Of a stretch of DNA of 63,454 nucleotides, positions 1-8,615 are shown one piece after another; the first letter of the stretch is position 1; every line of letters begins with the position of its first letter. The position numbers and the translations under genes were made by a program. This stretch comes from Burkholderiales bacterium. GTDB lineage: Bacteria; Pseudomonadota; Gammaproteobacteria; Burkholderiales; Burkholderiaceae_F. Under the pieces are notes generated by a model. The model saw nothing but the letters and a program-made list of their open reading frames with translations, did no database searches and had not been told where the DNA came from. The stretch is taken from the NCBI GenBank assembly GCA_020248785.1, contig JADCGX010000144.1, forward strand, positions 1 to 63,454. The letters run 5' to 3'.

Positions 1-153
1 CACCGCTCCACCCAGGCGCTGGAGAAATCCATCCGGCAATACGTCGACCTCAACAACCAAGACCCCAAGCCGTTCGTCTGGACCAAGTCCGCCGATGACA
101 TCTTGGCGAGCATCGAGCGATTTTGTCTGCGAACTTCTCAAGCAGGACACTAG
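1..153 (+). CDS. IS630-family transposase, C-terminal fragment
   Basis: The frame is open from the first base and ends at TAG 151-153, giving the last 50 residues of a protein cut by the window edge. The tail (a DLNNQDPKPFVWTKSADDIL stretch followed by ...SQAGH) matches the end of IS630/Tc1-mariner-type DDE transposases, where an 'N-x-DPKPFVWT' segment precedes the C-terminus. These enzymes cut and paste the element into TA dinucleotides, often within CTAG. Here the stop codon lies inside CTAG (150-153), so the element probably ends at about base 150 and the flanking target supplies the stop. The stop lies only 18 bp from the glnD stop on the other strand. The family call rests on the tail alone; the catalytic residues are outside the window. 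Confidence 0.7.
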   Translation, partial: HRSTQALEKSIRQYVDLNNQDPKPFVWTKSADDILASIERFCLRTSQAGH

Positions 154-171
154 GGCGCTGCCGCGTGGCGC

Positions 172-2724
172 CTAGCCCACGGCCTCGAGCAAGTCCTGCT
201 CGAGCTGCAGCTGCCCGCGCGGGGTTTCAAGCACGGGTCCGTCGATCAGGAACACGTCTTCGACGCGCTCGCCCAGCGTGTTGATCTTCGCCGTGTGGAT
301 GTTCACCCCATGGCGCGCAAGCACGCGCGTGATGCCATAGAGCAGCCCGATGCGGTCCGTCGCGGTCAGCGACAGCAGGTAGGCCTGACCGCGCTCGTCG
401 GGCTGCAGATGCACCATTGGCGAGATCGGGAAATGGCGCGACTGGCGCGACAGCCGGCCCTTGACGGGCTCGGGCAGCGGCGCGGCCTCGGCGATCCATT
501 GCGTGAGCTCCTTCTCGATGCGCGCCAGCAGGTCGCGGAAGTGCGTGGAGCGGCCCTGGTCGGTCACGAGAAAGGTATCGAGTGCGTAGTCGTGCCGCGT
601 GGTGTGGATCTTGGCGTCCAGGATCGACAGGCCGCGACTGTCGAAGTAGCCGCACACGCGCGCGAAGAGATCCTTCTGGTCGCGGCAGTAGATCAGCACC
701 TCCACGCCCTCGCCGGCGGCCGACAGGCGGCTTCTGACGATCGGCTGCGCCGCGTGCACGTGCGCCAGCAGCGTGCGCGTGTGCCAGGCAATGTCCTTGG
801 CGCTGTGGCGCAGGAAGTAGACGACATCGAGCTCGTTCCACAGTGGCTCGTGCGCCTTCTCCGACACGCCATACAGGCCAAGCACGCGCAGGGCCTCGCG
901 CTTGCGGCCCTCGAGCTCCGCGGTGGCGGGCACGGCCTCGCCTCCCAGAAGCCGGCGGGTCTGGCGGAACAGGTCTTCCAGCAGCCGCGCCTTCCAGGCG
1001 TTCCACACCTTGGGACTGGTGCCGCGGATGTCCGCCACGGTGAGCAGATAGAGCGCCACCAGGCGCCGCTCGCTCGACACGAGCTTGGCAAAGCGGCTGA
1101 CGACCGCCGGGTCCGCGATGTCCTGCTTCTGCGCGATCTGCGACATCGTCAGGTGATGCTCGACCAGGAAGCACACCAGTTCCGTGTCGTCCCTGCCCAC
1201 GTCATGCGCACGGCAGAACGCGCGCGCGTCCTTGGATCCGAGTTCGCTGTGGTCGCCGCCGCGTCCCTTTGCAATGTCGTGATAAAGCGCGGCGATGACC
1301 AGTAGCCAGGGCCGGTCGAAGTTGGCCATGAGCTGGCTGCACATCGGATACTCGTGCGCAAACTGTGCAAGCATGAAGCGGCGCAGGTTTCGCACCACGG
1401 TCAGGATGTGCTGGTCGACCGTATAGACGTGAAAAAGATCGTGCTGCATCTGCCCCACGATCTTGCGAAACACCGGCAGGTAGCGCCCGAGGATCGACCA
1501 CTGGTTCATCCGTCGCAAGTTGTGCGTGACACCCAGCGGCTGCCGCAGGATCGCAATGAACGTGGCGCGGTTGCGCGGGTCGCGCCGAAACGCCGCGTCG
1601 ATCATGTCGCGTCCGTGCCAGAGGGCGCGCAGCAGCCGCGCCGACATGCCCTTGAGCTCCCGGTACTGGGCAAGGATCAGGAACGCCCGCAGCAGACCGT
1701 TGGGATCGCGCCGCAGGCCGTCGTCAGAGGCAAGATCCAGCAGCTCGTTGCGCGCGACGAAGGTCTCGTCGATCGGCTCGGCCGCGCTGTCGTCGCGCGG
1801 AAAGATCACCAGCTCGAGGTTCTGCAGCACAATGGTGTTGAGCTGCGTGATGGCCTTGGCCGCCAGGTAGTAGCGCTGCATCAGCATCTCGCTGGCGCGG
1901 CGCGTGGAAGTTGCCTCGATGCCTGAAGCCAGCGCCACCTGGTGCTGCACATCGAACACCAGCCGGTCCTCGCGGCGCCCGGCCACCAGATGCAGGCGTG
2001 CACGGATTTCCTTCATCACAAGCTCGTTGCGCGCCAGCATGCGCCGCTCTTCGGCTGTGATGATCCCGCCGCGGGCGAGCTCACTCCAGCTGGCGCCCAG
2101 CCCGGCCGCGCGTGCCACCCACAGCAGCACCTGTAGGTCGCGCAGGCCCCCCGGGCTTTCCTTGCAGTTTGGCTCCAGGCTGTAAGGAGACTCCTGGTAC
2201 TTCACATGGCGTTGTTGCTGCTCGAGCAGCTTGGCGCGGAAGAACGCCTGCGGCTCAAGGCAGCTCCGGACTCGCTCAACATACTCCCGGTACAACTGCC
2301 GCGGGCCGCTGACCAGCCGCGACTCCAGCAGCGAGGTCAGTACGGTGACATCGCGCGCCGCCTCGGCCTCGCACTCGTCCAGCGTGCGCACTGCGTGGCC
2401 CAGATGCAGGCCCAGGTCCCACAGCAGCCCCACGAAAATCTCGACCGCCTGCTCCTCGGCTTGCGAGAGCGCGCGGCAGGGAATGATGAGAACGTCGACG
2501 TCCGAGTGCGGAAAGAGCTCACCGCGCCCGTAGCCGCCCACGGCAACCAGCGCCGCCTTGTTGGTGAGTCCGCTGTCCTGCACGACGCGGCGCAGTAGCT
2601 GGTCGACGCTGCGCGCGAGCGAGCGCAACAGGGGGATCACTGCACCCGTGCGGCGGAAGTCGGAATAGATCAGCTCGCGCTGAGCGCGCAGTTCATTGCG
2701 CAGGGTGAAGCCGACGTCGTTCAT
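172..2724 (-). CDS. glnD: Bifunctional uridylyltransferase/uridylyl-removing enzyme (PII modification)
   Basis: This 850-residue protein is the nitrogen sensor that uridylylates PII (GlnB/GlnK) when glutamine is low and removes UMP when it is high. An N-terminal nucleotidyltransferase domain carries GGYGRGEL (about residues 63-70) and SDVDVL (74-79), which hold the metal-binding Asp pair. An HD hydrolase domain in the middle shows the LYHDIAKGRGGDH motif. Two ACT-type glutamine-sensing domains fill the last 180 residues (for example ...LTATDRIGLLYGITRVLARHG). The length is close to the E. coli enzyme (890). The ATG at 2724 opens directly into the usual N-terminus. It follows map on the same strand after 56 bp, so the two are probably co-transcribed. 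An IS630 tail lies immediately beyond its stop codon. Confidence 0.97.
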   Translation of the reverse strand: MNDVGFTLRNELRAQRELIYSDFRRTGAVIPLLRSLARSVDQLLRRVVQDSGLTNKAALVAVGGYGRGELFPHSDVDVLIIPCRALSQAEEQAVEIFVGLLWDLGLHLGHAVRTLDECEAEAARDVTVLTSLLESRLVSGPRQLYREYVERVRSCLEPQAFFRAKLLEQQQRHVKYQESPYSLEPNCKESPGGLRDLQVLLWVARAAGLGASWSELARGGIITAEERRMLARNELVMKEIRARLHLVAGRREDRLVFDVQHQVALASGIEATSTRRASEMLMQRYYLAAKAITQLNTIVLQNLELVIFPRDDSAAEPIDETFVARNELLDLASDDGLRRDPNGLLRAFLILAQYRELKGMSARLLRALWHGRDMIDAAFRRDPRNRATFIAILRQPLGVTHNLRRMNQWSILGRYLPVFRKIVGQMQHDLFHVYTVDQHILTVVRNLRRFMLAQFAHEYPMCSQLMANFDRPWLLVIAALYHDIAKGRGGDHSELGSKDARAFCRAHDVGRDDTELVCFLVEHHLTMSQIAQKQDIADPAVVSRFAKLVSSERRLVALYLLTVADIRGTSPKVWNAWKARLLEDLFRQTRRLLGGEAVPATAELEGRKREALRVLGLYGVSEKAHEPLWNELDVVYFLRHSAKDIAWHTRTLLAHVHAAQPIVRSRLSAAGEGVEVLIYCRDQKDLFARVCGYFDSRGLSILDAKIHTTRHDYALDTFLVTDQGRSTHFRDLLARIEKELTQWIAEAAPLPEPVKGRLSRQSRHFPISPMVHLQPDERGQAYLLSLTATDRIGLLYGITRVLARHGVNIHTAKINTLGERVEDVFLIDGPVLETPRGQLQLEQDLLEAVG

Positions 2725-2780
2725 GGACGTGAGCCTAGGTCAGATGCCGGCAAGCGGACACGCCGGCCGCCAGGTCGACC

Positions 2781-3617
2781 TTAGACGGATGCGAGCGCCG
2801 GCACCTGCGTGCCGGGAAGGCGCAGGATCCCCGGCGGCGGCGGCGCGCCCGTCGAACGCGTCAGGATGTCGTAGCCGGTGGCGGTGACGAGCACCGTGTG
2901 CTCCCACTGCGCCGACAGGCTGTGATCCTTGGTGACAATGGTCCAGCCGTCGGCAAGCTCCTTGATCTCGCGCCGGCGGGCATTGATCATCGGTTCGACC
3001 GTGAAGGTCATGCCTTCGACCAGCCGGTCGCGTGTGCCGGGCCGGCCGTAGTGCAGCACCTGCGGTTCCTCATGGAACTTACGCCCGATGCCGTGGCCAC
3101 AGAACTCACGCACCACGCTGTAGCCGTGCTTTTCTGCGTGTACCTGGATTGCATGGCCGATGTCGCCGAGCGACGCGCCTGGCCGAATCTGGTCGATCCC
3201 GAGCCACATGCACTCGAAGGTCACGTCGCACAACCGGCGCGCCGCGATCGAGGGTTCGCCCACATAGAACATGCGGCTGGTGTCACCATGGAAGCCGTCT
3301 TTGATGACGGTGATGTCGATATTCAAGACGTCGCCGTTCTTCAGCACGCGCTCGCCGGGAATGCCATGACACACTTGATGGTTGACCGAGGTACAGATCG
3401 ACTTCGGGAAGGGACGATACCCCGGCGGCGCGTAGTTCAGCGGCGCCGGGATGGTGCCTTGCACGTTCACCATGTAGTCGTGGCACAGGCGATCCAGTTC
3501 ACCGGTGGTCACGCCCGGCTTCACGTGCGCGGCGATGAAATCGAGCACCTCCGAAGCCAGGCGGCCGGCGAGCCGCATGCCTTCGATCTCTTCGGGGGTC
3601 TTGATCACGATGCTCAT
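2781..3617 (-). CDS. map: Methionine aminopeptidase, type I
   Basis: This enzyme removes the initiator methionine from nascent proteins in the cytosol. The protein has 278 residues when read from the ATG at 3617 ([15 protein letters not shown]), the standard N-terminus of the family; the 42 codons of open frame upstream are in the rpsB promoter region and look spurious. The metal ligands and active-site residues are visible: [28 protein letters not shown] (two Asp), [11 protein letters not shown] (His), FTVEPMI (Glu) and WEHTVLVT. It is divergent from rpsB, sharing a 265-bp intergenic region, and lies upstream of glnD on the same strand. The map/rpsB divergent arrangement is common in proteobacteria. 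Confidence 0.96.
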   Translation of the reverse strand: MSIVIKTPEEIEGMRLAGRLASEVLDFIAAHVKPGVTTGELDRLCHDYMVNVQGTIPAPLNYAPPGYRPFPKSICTSVNHQVCHGIPGERVLKNGDVLNIDITVIKDGFHGDTSRMFYVGEPSIAARRLCDVTFECMWLGIDQIRPGASLGDIGHAIQVHAEKHGYSVVREFCGHGIGRKFHEEPQVLHYGRPGTRDRLVEGMTFTVEPMINARRREIKELADGWTIVTKDHSLSAQWEHTVLVTATGYDILTRSTGAPPPPGILRLPGTQVPALASV

Positions 3618-3696
3618 GGTCTGCCTGTCACCCGGCACCTCACGACCGGAGAAATGCACCCGATGCCCAGCGGGCAAGCCAAGGCGCGAAACGCCG

Positions 3697-3702
3697 TATA
3701 AT
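3697..3702 (+). promoter_or_regulatory. Candidate -10 box of the rpsB operon promoter
   Basis: A perfect TATAAT lies 180 bp before the rpsB start. No good TTGACA is visible 16-18 bp upstream. A small hairpin (GGCG-CGAAA-CGCC, 3683-3695) sits in that spacer instead. If used, transcription would start near 3709 and leave a leader of about 174 nt before rpsB, enough room for the S2-dependent autogenous control known in other proteobacteria. No specific leader fold was verified. Confidence 0.45.
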
Positions 3703-3882
3703 AGCGTGCTGCTCTGGGTGAAAGCGACCGGAAGACCCTGCAACTCCGGGACTTTGGGTGGGGATTTTGGTCCACAGCAAGAGCTTAATCCGCGCGCACC
3801 GCCACCAAGGTGTTGGTCCTGGCAACTTCCAGGCTGTCCACGGCGGCTGCGTCAGACCCAACCTTGGCTTGGAGTGTCAGCA

Positions 3883-4635
3883 ATGTCCGTGACCATGCGT
3901 CAAATGCTGGAGGCGGGTGTCCATTTTGGCCACCAGACCCGCTTCTGGAACCCGAAGATGGCTCCTTACATCTTCGGCCATCGCAACAAGATCCACATCA
4001 TCAATCTCGAGCGCACGCTGGATAACTTCACCGGCGCGGCGAAGTTCGTGCGCCAACTGGCAGCCAATCGCGGCACCATCCTGTTCGTCGGCACCAAGCG
4101 CCAGGCGCGCGAGATTGTCGTCGAGGAAGCGCAGCGTGCTGGCATGCCCTATGTCGACCAGCGCTGGCTGGGCGGCATGCTGACCAACTTCAAGACCGTC
4201 AAGGTGTCCATCAAGCGCCTGAAGGAAATGGAGCAGATGGCGCAAGAGGGCGGTCTTGAGCGCATGTCCAAGAAAGAGGCGCTCACCAACCAGCGCGAGA
4301 TCGAAAAGCTGAACAAGTCGATCGGCGGCATCAAGGACATGACGGCGCTGCCGGACGCCATTTTCGTGATCGATGTCGGCTATCACAAGATCGCGATCCA
4401 GGAAGCCGCCAAGCTCGGCATCCCGGTGGTCGCCGTGGTGGACACCAATCATTCGCCGGACGGGGTGACCTACGTGATCCCGGGCAATGATGACTCCAGC
4501 CGCGCCGTGCGACTTTATGCCCGCGGCATCGCCGATGCGGTGCTCGAGGGCAAGTCGCAGGCCATGGCCGGCCTCGTGCAGGCGGTTGCGGGAGGTGAAG
4601 AGTTTGTCGAGGTCGAGGACGGTCAGGCCGCCTAA
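3883..4635 (+). CDS. rpsB: 30S ribosomal protein S2
   Basis: S2 is a late-assembling small-subunit protein needed to bind S1. The start [18 protein letters not shown] is diagnostic, and the ATG at 3883 is preceded by a TTGGAGTG Shine-Dalgarno sequence about 8 bases upstream; the longer frame starting at 3505 runs through the promoter. The product has 250 residues (E. coli 241). Family hallmarks include [36 protein letters not shown] and [14 protein letters not shown]. It is the first gene of the long plus-strand operon and is followed by tsf after 108 bp, as in most bacteria. Confidence 0.98.
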   Translation: MSVTMRQMLEAGVHFGHQTRFWNPKMAPYIFGHRNKIHIINLERTLDNFTGAAKFVRQLAANRGTILFVGTKRQAREIVVEEAQRAGMPYVDQRWLGGMLTNFKTVKVSIKRLKEMEQMAQEGGLERMSKKEALTNQREIEKLNKSIGGIKDMTALPDAIFVIDVGYHKIAIQEAAKLGIPVVAVVDTNHSPDGVTYVIPGNDDSSRAVRLYARGIADAVLEGKSQAMAGLVQAVAGGEEFVEVEDGQAA

Positions 4636-4647
4636 GGCTGCGCGCTG

Positions 4648-4666
4648 GGCCGTGCGGGGCACGGCC
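4648..4666 (+). terminator. Hairpin between rpsB and tsf (possible attenuator)
   Basis: A perfect 7-bp GC-rich stem (GGCCGTG, loop CGGGG, CACGGCC) begins 12 bases after the rpsB stop. The sequence after it is not a clear U-run, so full termination is doubtful. The position matches the partial terminator known between rpsB and tsf in E. coli. Confidence 0.4.
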
Positions 4667-4743
4667 GGCGGCTTTGATTCACGAGGGGGGCTGACGGGAA
4701 ACTGCGGCCCCCTTTTCACAAGAGTTTCGAGTTGGGAGTTGTC

Positions 4744-5637
4744 ATGGCGGAAATCACCGCGGGCATGGTCAAGGAACTGCGCGAGAAGACCGACGCGCCC
4801 ATGATGGAATGCAAGAAGGCGCTGGCCGAGGCCGGCGGCGACATGGGCAAGGCCGAGGAAATCCTTCGCGTGAAACTGGGCAACAAGGCCAGCAAGGCCG
4901 CTAGCCGCGTGGCCGCCGAGGGCATCGTGGCCGTGCATCTGAGTGCCCATGGCACGCTCGGCACGATCGTTGAGGTCAACTGCGAGACCGACTTCGTCGC
5001 CAAGAACGACGACTTCCTCGCCTTCTGCAAGAACCTGGCGCATCTGGTAGCCGAGAAGAACCCCGCCGATGTCGCCGCGCTGTCGGCGCTGCCGCTGGAT
5101 GGTGGTACGGTGGATTCCGTGCGCGCTGCGCTGGTGGGCAAGATCGGCGAGAACATGTCGATCCGCCGCTTCGAGCGCGTGCAGGCCAAGGGCAAGCTGG
5201 CGACCTACGTGCACGGTGGCAGCAAGATCGGCGTGCTGGTCGATGTGGTGGGCGGTGATGAGGCGCTCGCCAAGGACGTGGCGATGCACATCGCCGCCAG
5301 CAAGCCCAAGTCCATCGACGTCACCGGCGTGGCGCCCGAGCTGATCGACACCGAGCGCCGCATCGCGGTCGAGAAGGCGCGCGAGGCCGGCAAGCCCGAG
5401 GCGATGTTGGAGAAGATCGCCGAGGGCTCGGCGCAGAAGTTCCTCAAGGACGTGACGCTGCTGGGGCAGGTGTTCGTCAAGGCGGCCGACGGCAAGCAGA
5501 CGATCGAGCAGCTATTGAAGTCCAAGGGCGCCGGCGTCTGCCGTTTCGTTTTGTACGTGGTGGGCGAAGGCATCGAGAAAAGGAGCACGGACTTCGCCGC
5601 CGAAGTGGCGGCCCAGGCCGCAGCGGCGCGCGGATGA
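4744..5637 (+). CDS. tsf: Elongation factor Ts
   Basis: EF-Ts is the nucleotide exchange factor that recycles EF-Tu-GDP. The protein has 297 residues (E. coli 283) with the typical beginning [16 protein letters not shown] followed by [17 protein letters not shown]. The core-domain signature [14 protein letters not shown] is intact. The ATG at 4744 is preferred over the in-frame upstream GTG because it has the GGGAG sequence at the right distance and gives the family N-terminus. It is the second gene of the operon and is followed by pyrH. Confidence 0.98.
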   Translation: MAEITAGMVKELREKTDAPMMECKKALAEAGGDMGKAEEILRVKLGNKASKAASRVAAEGIVAVHLSAHGTLGTIVEVNCETDFVAKNDDFLAFCKNLAHLVAEKNPADVAALSALPLDGGTVDSVRAALVGKIGENMSIRRFERVQAKGKLATYVHGGSKIGVLVDVVGGDEALAKDVAMHIAASKPKSIDVTGVAPELIDTERRIAVEKAREAGKPEAMLEKIAEGSAQKFLKDVTLLGQVFVKAADGKQTIEQLLKSKGAGVCRFVLYVVGEGIEKRSTDFAAEVAAQAAAARG

Positions 5638-5688
5638 TGTTTCGCGCCGGCTGACACCGAGTCTGCCCGGCGCGTAAGCTTGCGACCC

Positions 5689-6417
5689 ATGTCGACACCG
5701 GCCCTTACTGCTGCTTACAAGCGCGTTCTGCTCAAGTTGTCGGGCGAAGCCCTGATGGGCGAGGACGCCTTTGGCATCAACCGTCAGACCATCGAGCGCA
5801 TGGTGGCCGACATCGGCGACGTGGTCGCGCTGGCCGTCGAACTGGCGGTCGTCATCGGGGGCGGCAACATCTTCCGCGGCGTCGCGCTCGGTGCCGCGGG
5901 CATGGACCGGGCCACGGCCGACTATATGGGCATGATGGCCACGGTGATGAACGCGATGGCGCTGCAGGACGCCATGCGGCGCGCCGGGATCGAGGCGCGG
6001 GTGCAGTCGGCCCTCAATATCGAGCAGGTCGTTGAGCCTTACATCCGGCCCAAGGCGATGCGTTATCTCGAAGAGGGCAAGGTGGTGATTTTCGCGGCGG
6101 GCACCGGCAACCCGTTCTTTACCACCGACACCGCGGCGGCGCTGCGCGGCGCCGAGGTGGGCGCGCAGATCGTGCTCAAGGCCACCAAGGTCGACGGCGT
6201 CTACACCGCGGACCCGAAGAAGGACCCAACGGCCACCCGCTACGCCAGCATCACCTTCGACGAAGCCCTGTCACGCCGCCTGCAGATCATGGATGCCACG
6301 GCCTTTGCGCTGTGCCGCGACCAGAAACTGCCCATCAACGTGTTCGACATCGGCAAACCGGGAGCGCTCAAGCGCGTGGTGCTCGGCGAGGACGAGGGCA
6401 CGCTCGTGCACGTGTGA
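5689..6417 (+). CDS. pyrH: UMP kinase
   Basis: This enzyme phosphorylates UMP to UDP in the cytosol and is allosterically controlled in bacteria. The protein has 242 residues starting [20 protein letters not shown]. The amino-acid-kinase fold is recognisable from [39 protein letters not shown] and [13 protein letters not shown]. The ATG at 5689 is chosen over the in-frame TTG three codons upstream. It lies 51 bp after tsf and 21 bp before frr, the usual rpsB-tsf-pyrH-frr order. Confidence 0.97.
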   Translation: MSTPALTAAYKRVLLKLSGEALMGEDAFGINRQTIERMVADIGDVVALAVELAVVIGGGNIFRGVALGAAGMDRATADYMGMMATVMNAMALQDAMRRAGIEARVQSALNIEQVVEPYIRPKAMRYLEEGKVVIFAAGTGNPFFTTDTAAALRGAEVGAQIVLKATKVDGVYTADPKKDPTATRYASITFDEALSRRLQIMDATAFALCRDQKLPINVFDIGKPGALKRVVLGEDEGTLVHV

Positions 6418-6438
6418 GCCCGGGCTCAGGAGACCAGC

Positions 6439-6999
6439 ATGACTATCGCAGAGATCCGCAAGAGCACTGAAGACAAGATGAAGAAGTCGGTCGAGGCGCT
6501 CAAGCACGACCTGGCCAAGATCCGCACCGGCCGCGCGCACGCGGGCCTGCTTGACCACATTCAGGTCGACTACTACGGCTCGATGGTGCCGCTGTCGCAG
6601 GTGGCCAACGTGGGCCTCGGGGACGCGCGCACGATCACCGTGCAGCCCTGGGAGAAGAAAATGGTGCCGACGGTCGAGAAGGCGATCCGCGAGTCGGATC
6701 TTGGCCTGAATCCGGCCACCATGGGGGATCTGATCCGCGTGCCAATGCCGCCGCTGACAGAGGAGCGGCGCAAGGAACTGACCAAGGTTGTCAAGCACGA
6801 AGGTGAGAACGCGAAGGTCGCCGTGCGCAACCTGCGCCGTGACGCCAACACCCATCTCAAGGACCTGCTCAAGAAGAAGCTCGTGTCCGAAGACGAGGAG
6901 CGCAAGGCGCAGGACGACGTGCAAAAGCTCACTGATCGCAACATCGCCGACATCGACAAGCTGATTGTCGAGAAGGAAAAAGAGATCCTGACGGTCTAG
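6439..6999 (+). CDS. frr: Ribosome-recycling factor
   Basis: RRF splits the post-termination ribosome together with EF-G. The protein has 186 residues, the standard length. It opens with [20 protein letters not shown] and shows the family core [23 protein letters not shown] and [18 protein letters not shown]. The ATG at 6439 follows CAGGAGACC, a strong Shine-Dalgarno sequence. It is followed by uppS after 31 bp. Confidence 0.98.
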   Translation: MTIAEIRKSTEDKMKKSVEALKHDLAKIRTGRAHAGLLDHIQVDYYGSMVPLSQVANVGLGDARTITVQPWEKKMVPTVEKAIRESDLGLNPATMGDLIRVPMPPLTEERRKELTKVVKHEGENAKVAVRNLRRDANTHLKDLLKKKLVSEDEERKAQDDVQKLTDRNIADIDKLIVEKEKEILTV

Positions 7000-7030
7000 C
7001 ACGGCTGGACGTCACGAGGGTCGCCCCAGC

Positions 7031-7759
7031 ATGCAGCGGCCGACGCAGACCGCCGTACCGCGCCACGTTGCCATCATCATGGATGGCAACGGCCGCTGGG
7101 CCACCGCGCGCCATCTGCCGCGCATGGCGGGTCACTCGCGCGGCATGGATGCCGTGCGTAGCGTGCTGGAGACCTGTGGCCGACGCGGCATCGAGTACCT
7201 GACCCTGTTTGCGTTCAGCAGCGAGAACTGGAACCGTCCGCCGGACGAGGTTTCCACGATCATGCGGCTGTTCATGGCGGCGCTGCAAAAAGAGGTCGGC
7301 AAGCTGGTCGACAACGGCGTGCGCTTGCGGATCGTCGGTGAGCGCATCTCGCTGGACAAGGAGTTGCAGCGGCTGATTGTCGATGCCGAGTCGCGCACCG
7401 CCGCCAACGACCGGCTACATCTGACGCTCTGTGTCAGCTATGGCGGGCGCTGGGACATCGTGCAGGCCGCACGAGCGGCGCTGCGCGAGTCCGATAGGCC
7501 GGAAGCGATCACTGAAGCCGCGCTCGGACGACATCTCGGACTGTCGTTCGCGCCCGATCCGGATCTGTTGATCCGCACCGGAGGCGAACAGCGCATCAGC
7601 AACTTTCTGCTGTGGCAGTGCGCCTACGCGGAGCTGTACTTCACGCACACGCTCTGGCCCGACTTCAGCTCGGCCGCCTTCGACCAGGCGCTCGCCTGGT
7701 ATGCGCAGCGTGAACGGCGCTTCGGCCGCACCAGCCAGCAACTTGCGGCCAACTCGTGA
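7031..7759 (+). CDS. uppS: Di-trans,poly-cis-undecaprenyl diphosphate synthase
   Basis: This cis-prenyltransferase extends farnesyl diphosphate with isopentenyl diphosphate to make the undecaprenyl carrier for peptidoglycan and other glycans. The protein has 242 residues (E. coli 253). The catalytic Asp motif [16 protein letters not shown] is near residue 20. The substrate motifs [23 protein letters not shown] and [19 protein letters not shown] are intact. The next gene, cdsA, starts 25 bp after its stop. Confidence 0.97.
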   Translation: MQRPTQTAVPRHVAIIMDGNGRWATARHLPRMAGHSRGMDAVRSVLETCGRRGIEYLTLFAFSSENWNRPPDEVSTIMRLFMAALQKEVGKLVDNGVRLRIVGERISLDKELQRLIVDAESRTAANDRLHLTLCVSYGGRWDIVQAARAALRESDRPEAITEAALGRHLGLSFAPDPDLLIRTGGEQRISNFLLWQCAYAELYFTHTLWPDFSSAAFDQALAWYAQRERRFGRTSQQLAANS

Positions 7760-7784
7760 CCGCTTTCGCCCGACGCCTGGCGCG

Positions 7785-8615
7785 ATGCTGAAGCAGCGGG
7801 TTATCACGGCGCTGGTGCTGCTGGCCGTCTTGCTGGCCGCGTTCGCTCTCGGGCGCACTGCCTTCGATCTGCTCGCGGCTGCGCTGATCGGCGCTGCGGC
7901 CTTTGAATGGTTGCGCTTGGCAGGCCTCGCGGACCGCTTGGCCGCGGCGCTGGCCATGGTTTATGCCGCCTTGCTGCTCATCCTCGAACTGTCGGGCCGC
8001 ACACCCAGCGGCCCTGTGATCACCTTGATCGTCGCTGGCGCCTGCGCCGTCTGGGCCACGCTTTTCGTGACACTGCTGCAGGCCGAACTCGGCGGTGTGC
8101 GGGTTGGGCGCACGGTGTCGATCGCGCTGTGCTTCGCCTTGCTGACGGCCGCCTGGTTCGCGCTGCTGTACCTCTACGGCCGCGGCATCGTCGCCTTGTT
8201 GTCGGTCCTGGCAGTGGTCTGGCTGGCCGATGTTTCGGCCTATTTTGCGGGGCGCGCGTTTGGCAAGCGCAAGCTTGCCCCCAGCATCAGTCCCGGCAAG
8301 ACCTGGGCGGGTGTGTATGGCGCTGTTTTGGGCGTGGTCGCGGTGGCCGCACTGGCGCACTGGGCTTGGCCGTCCGCGCCATTGTTCACCAACCAGCTCT
8401 TCGCCACGCTCAATGTCGCGCTCGTCGTGGCCCTGTTATGCATGCTGGTCGCTGTGTCCATCGTCGGGGACTTGTTCGAGAGTCTGATGAAACGGCAGGC
8501 CGGGTTGAAGGACAGCGGCGGATTGCTGCCGGGCCATGGCGGCGTGCTCGACCGCATCGATGCTCTGCTGCCGGTGCTGCCGGCGGCAGTGCTGATCCAG
8601 CGGTGGCTCACATGA
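7785..8615 (+). CDS. cdsA: Phosphatidate cytidylyltransferase (CDP-diglyceride synthase)
   Basis: This integral membrane enzyme makes CDP-diacylglycerol from phosphatidate and CTP, the branch point of phospholipid synthesis. The protein has 276 residues from the ATG at 7785 (MLKQRVITALVLLAVLLAA). It is mostly hydrophobic, with roughly eight membrane spans. The C-terminal family signature is visible as VGDLFESLMKRQAGLKDSG followed by LLPGHGGVLDRIDALL. Longer frames upstream overlap uppS and are not used. Its stop overlaps the dxr start in an ATGA, which suggests translational coupling. Confidence 0.96.
   Translation: MLKQRVITALVLLAVLLAAFALGRTAFDLLAAALIGAAAFEWLRLAGLADRLAAALAMVYAALLLILELSGRTPSGPVITLIVAGACAVWATLFVTLLQAELGGVRVGRTVSIALCFALLTAAWFALLYLYGRGIVALLSVLAVVWLADVSAYFAGRAFGKRKLAPSISPGKTWAGVYGAVLGVVAVAALAHWAWPSAPLFTNQLFATLNVALVVALLCMLVAVSIVGDLFESLMKRQAGLKDSGGLLPGHGGVLDRIDALLPVLPAAVLIQRWLT

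Noticed and set aside
3877-5289. Long open frame of 470 codons on the minus strand opposite rpsB and tsf
   Set aside because: It is antisense to two unmistakable genes and its translation is His/Leu/Asp-rich without family motifs; such frames are common in high-GC DNA.
7907-8611. In-frame extension of dxr by 235 codons
   Set aside because: The extra part lies within cdsA in another phase; the reductoisomerase N-terminus with its NADPH motif starts at 8612.
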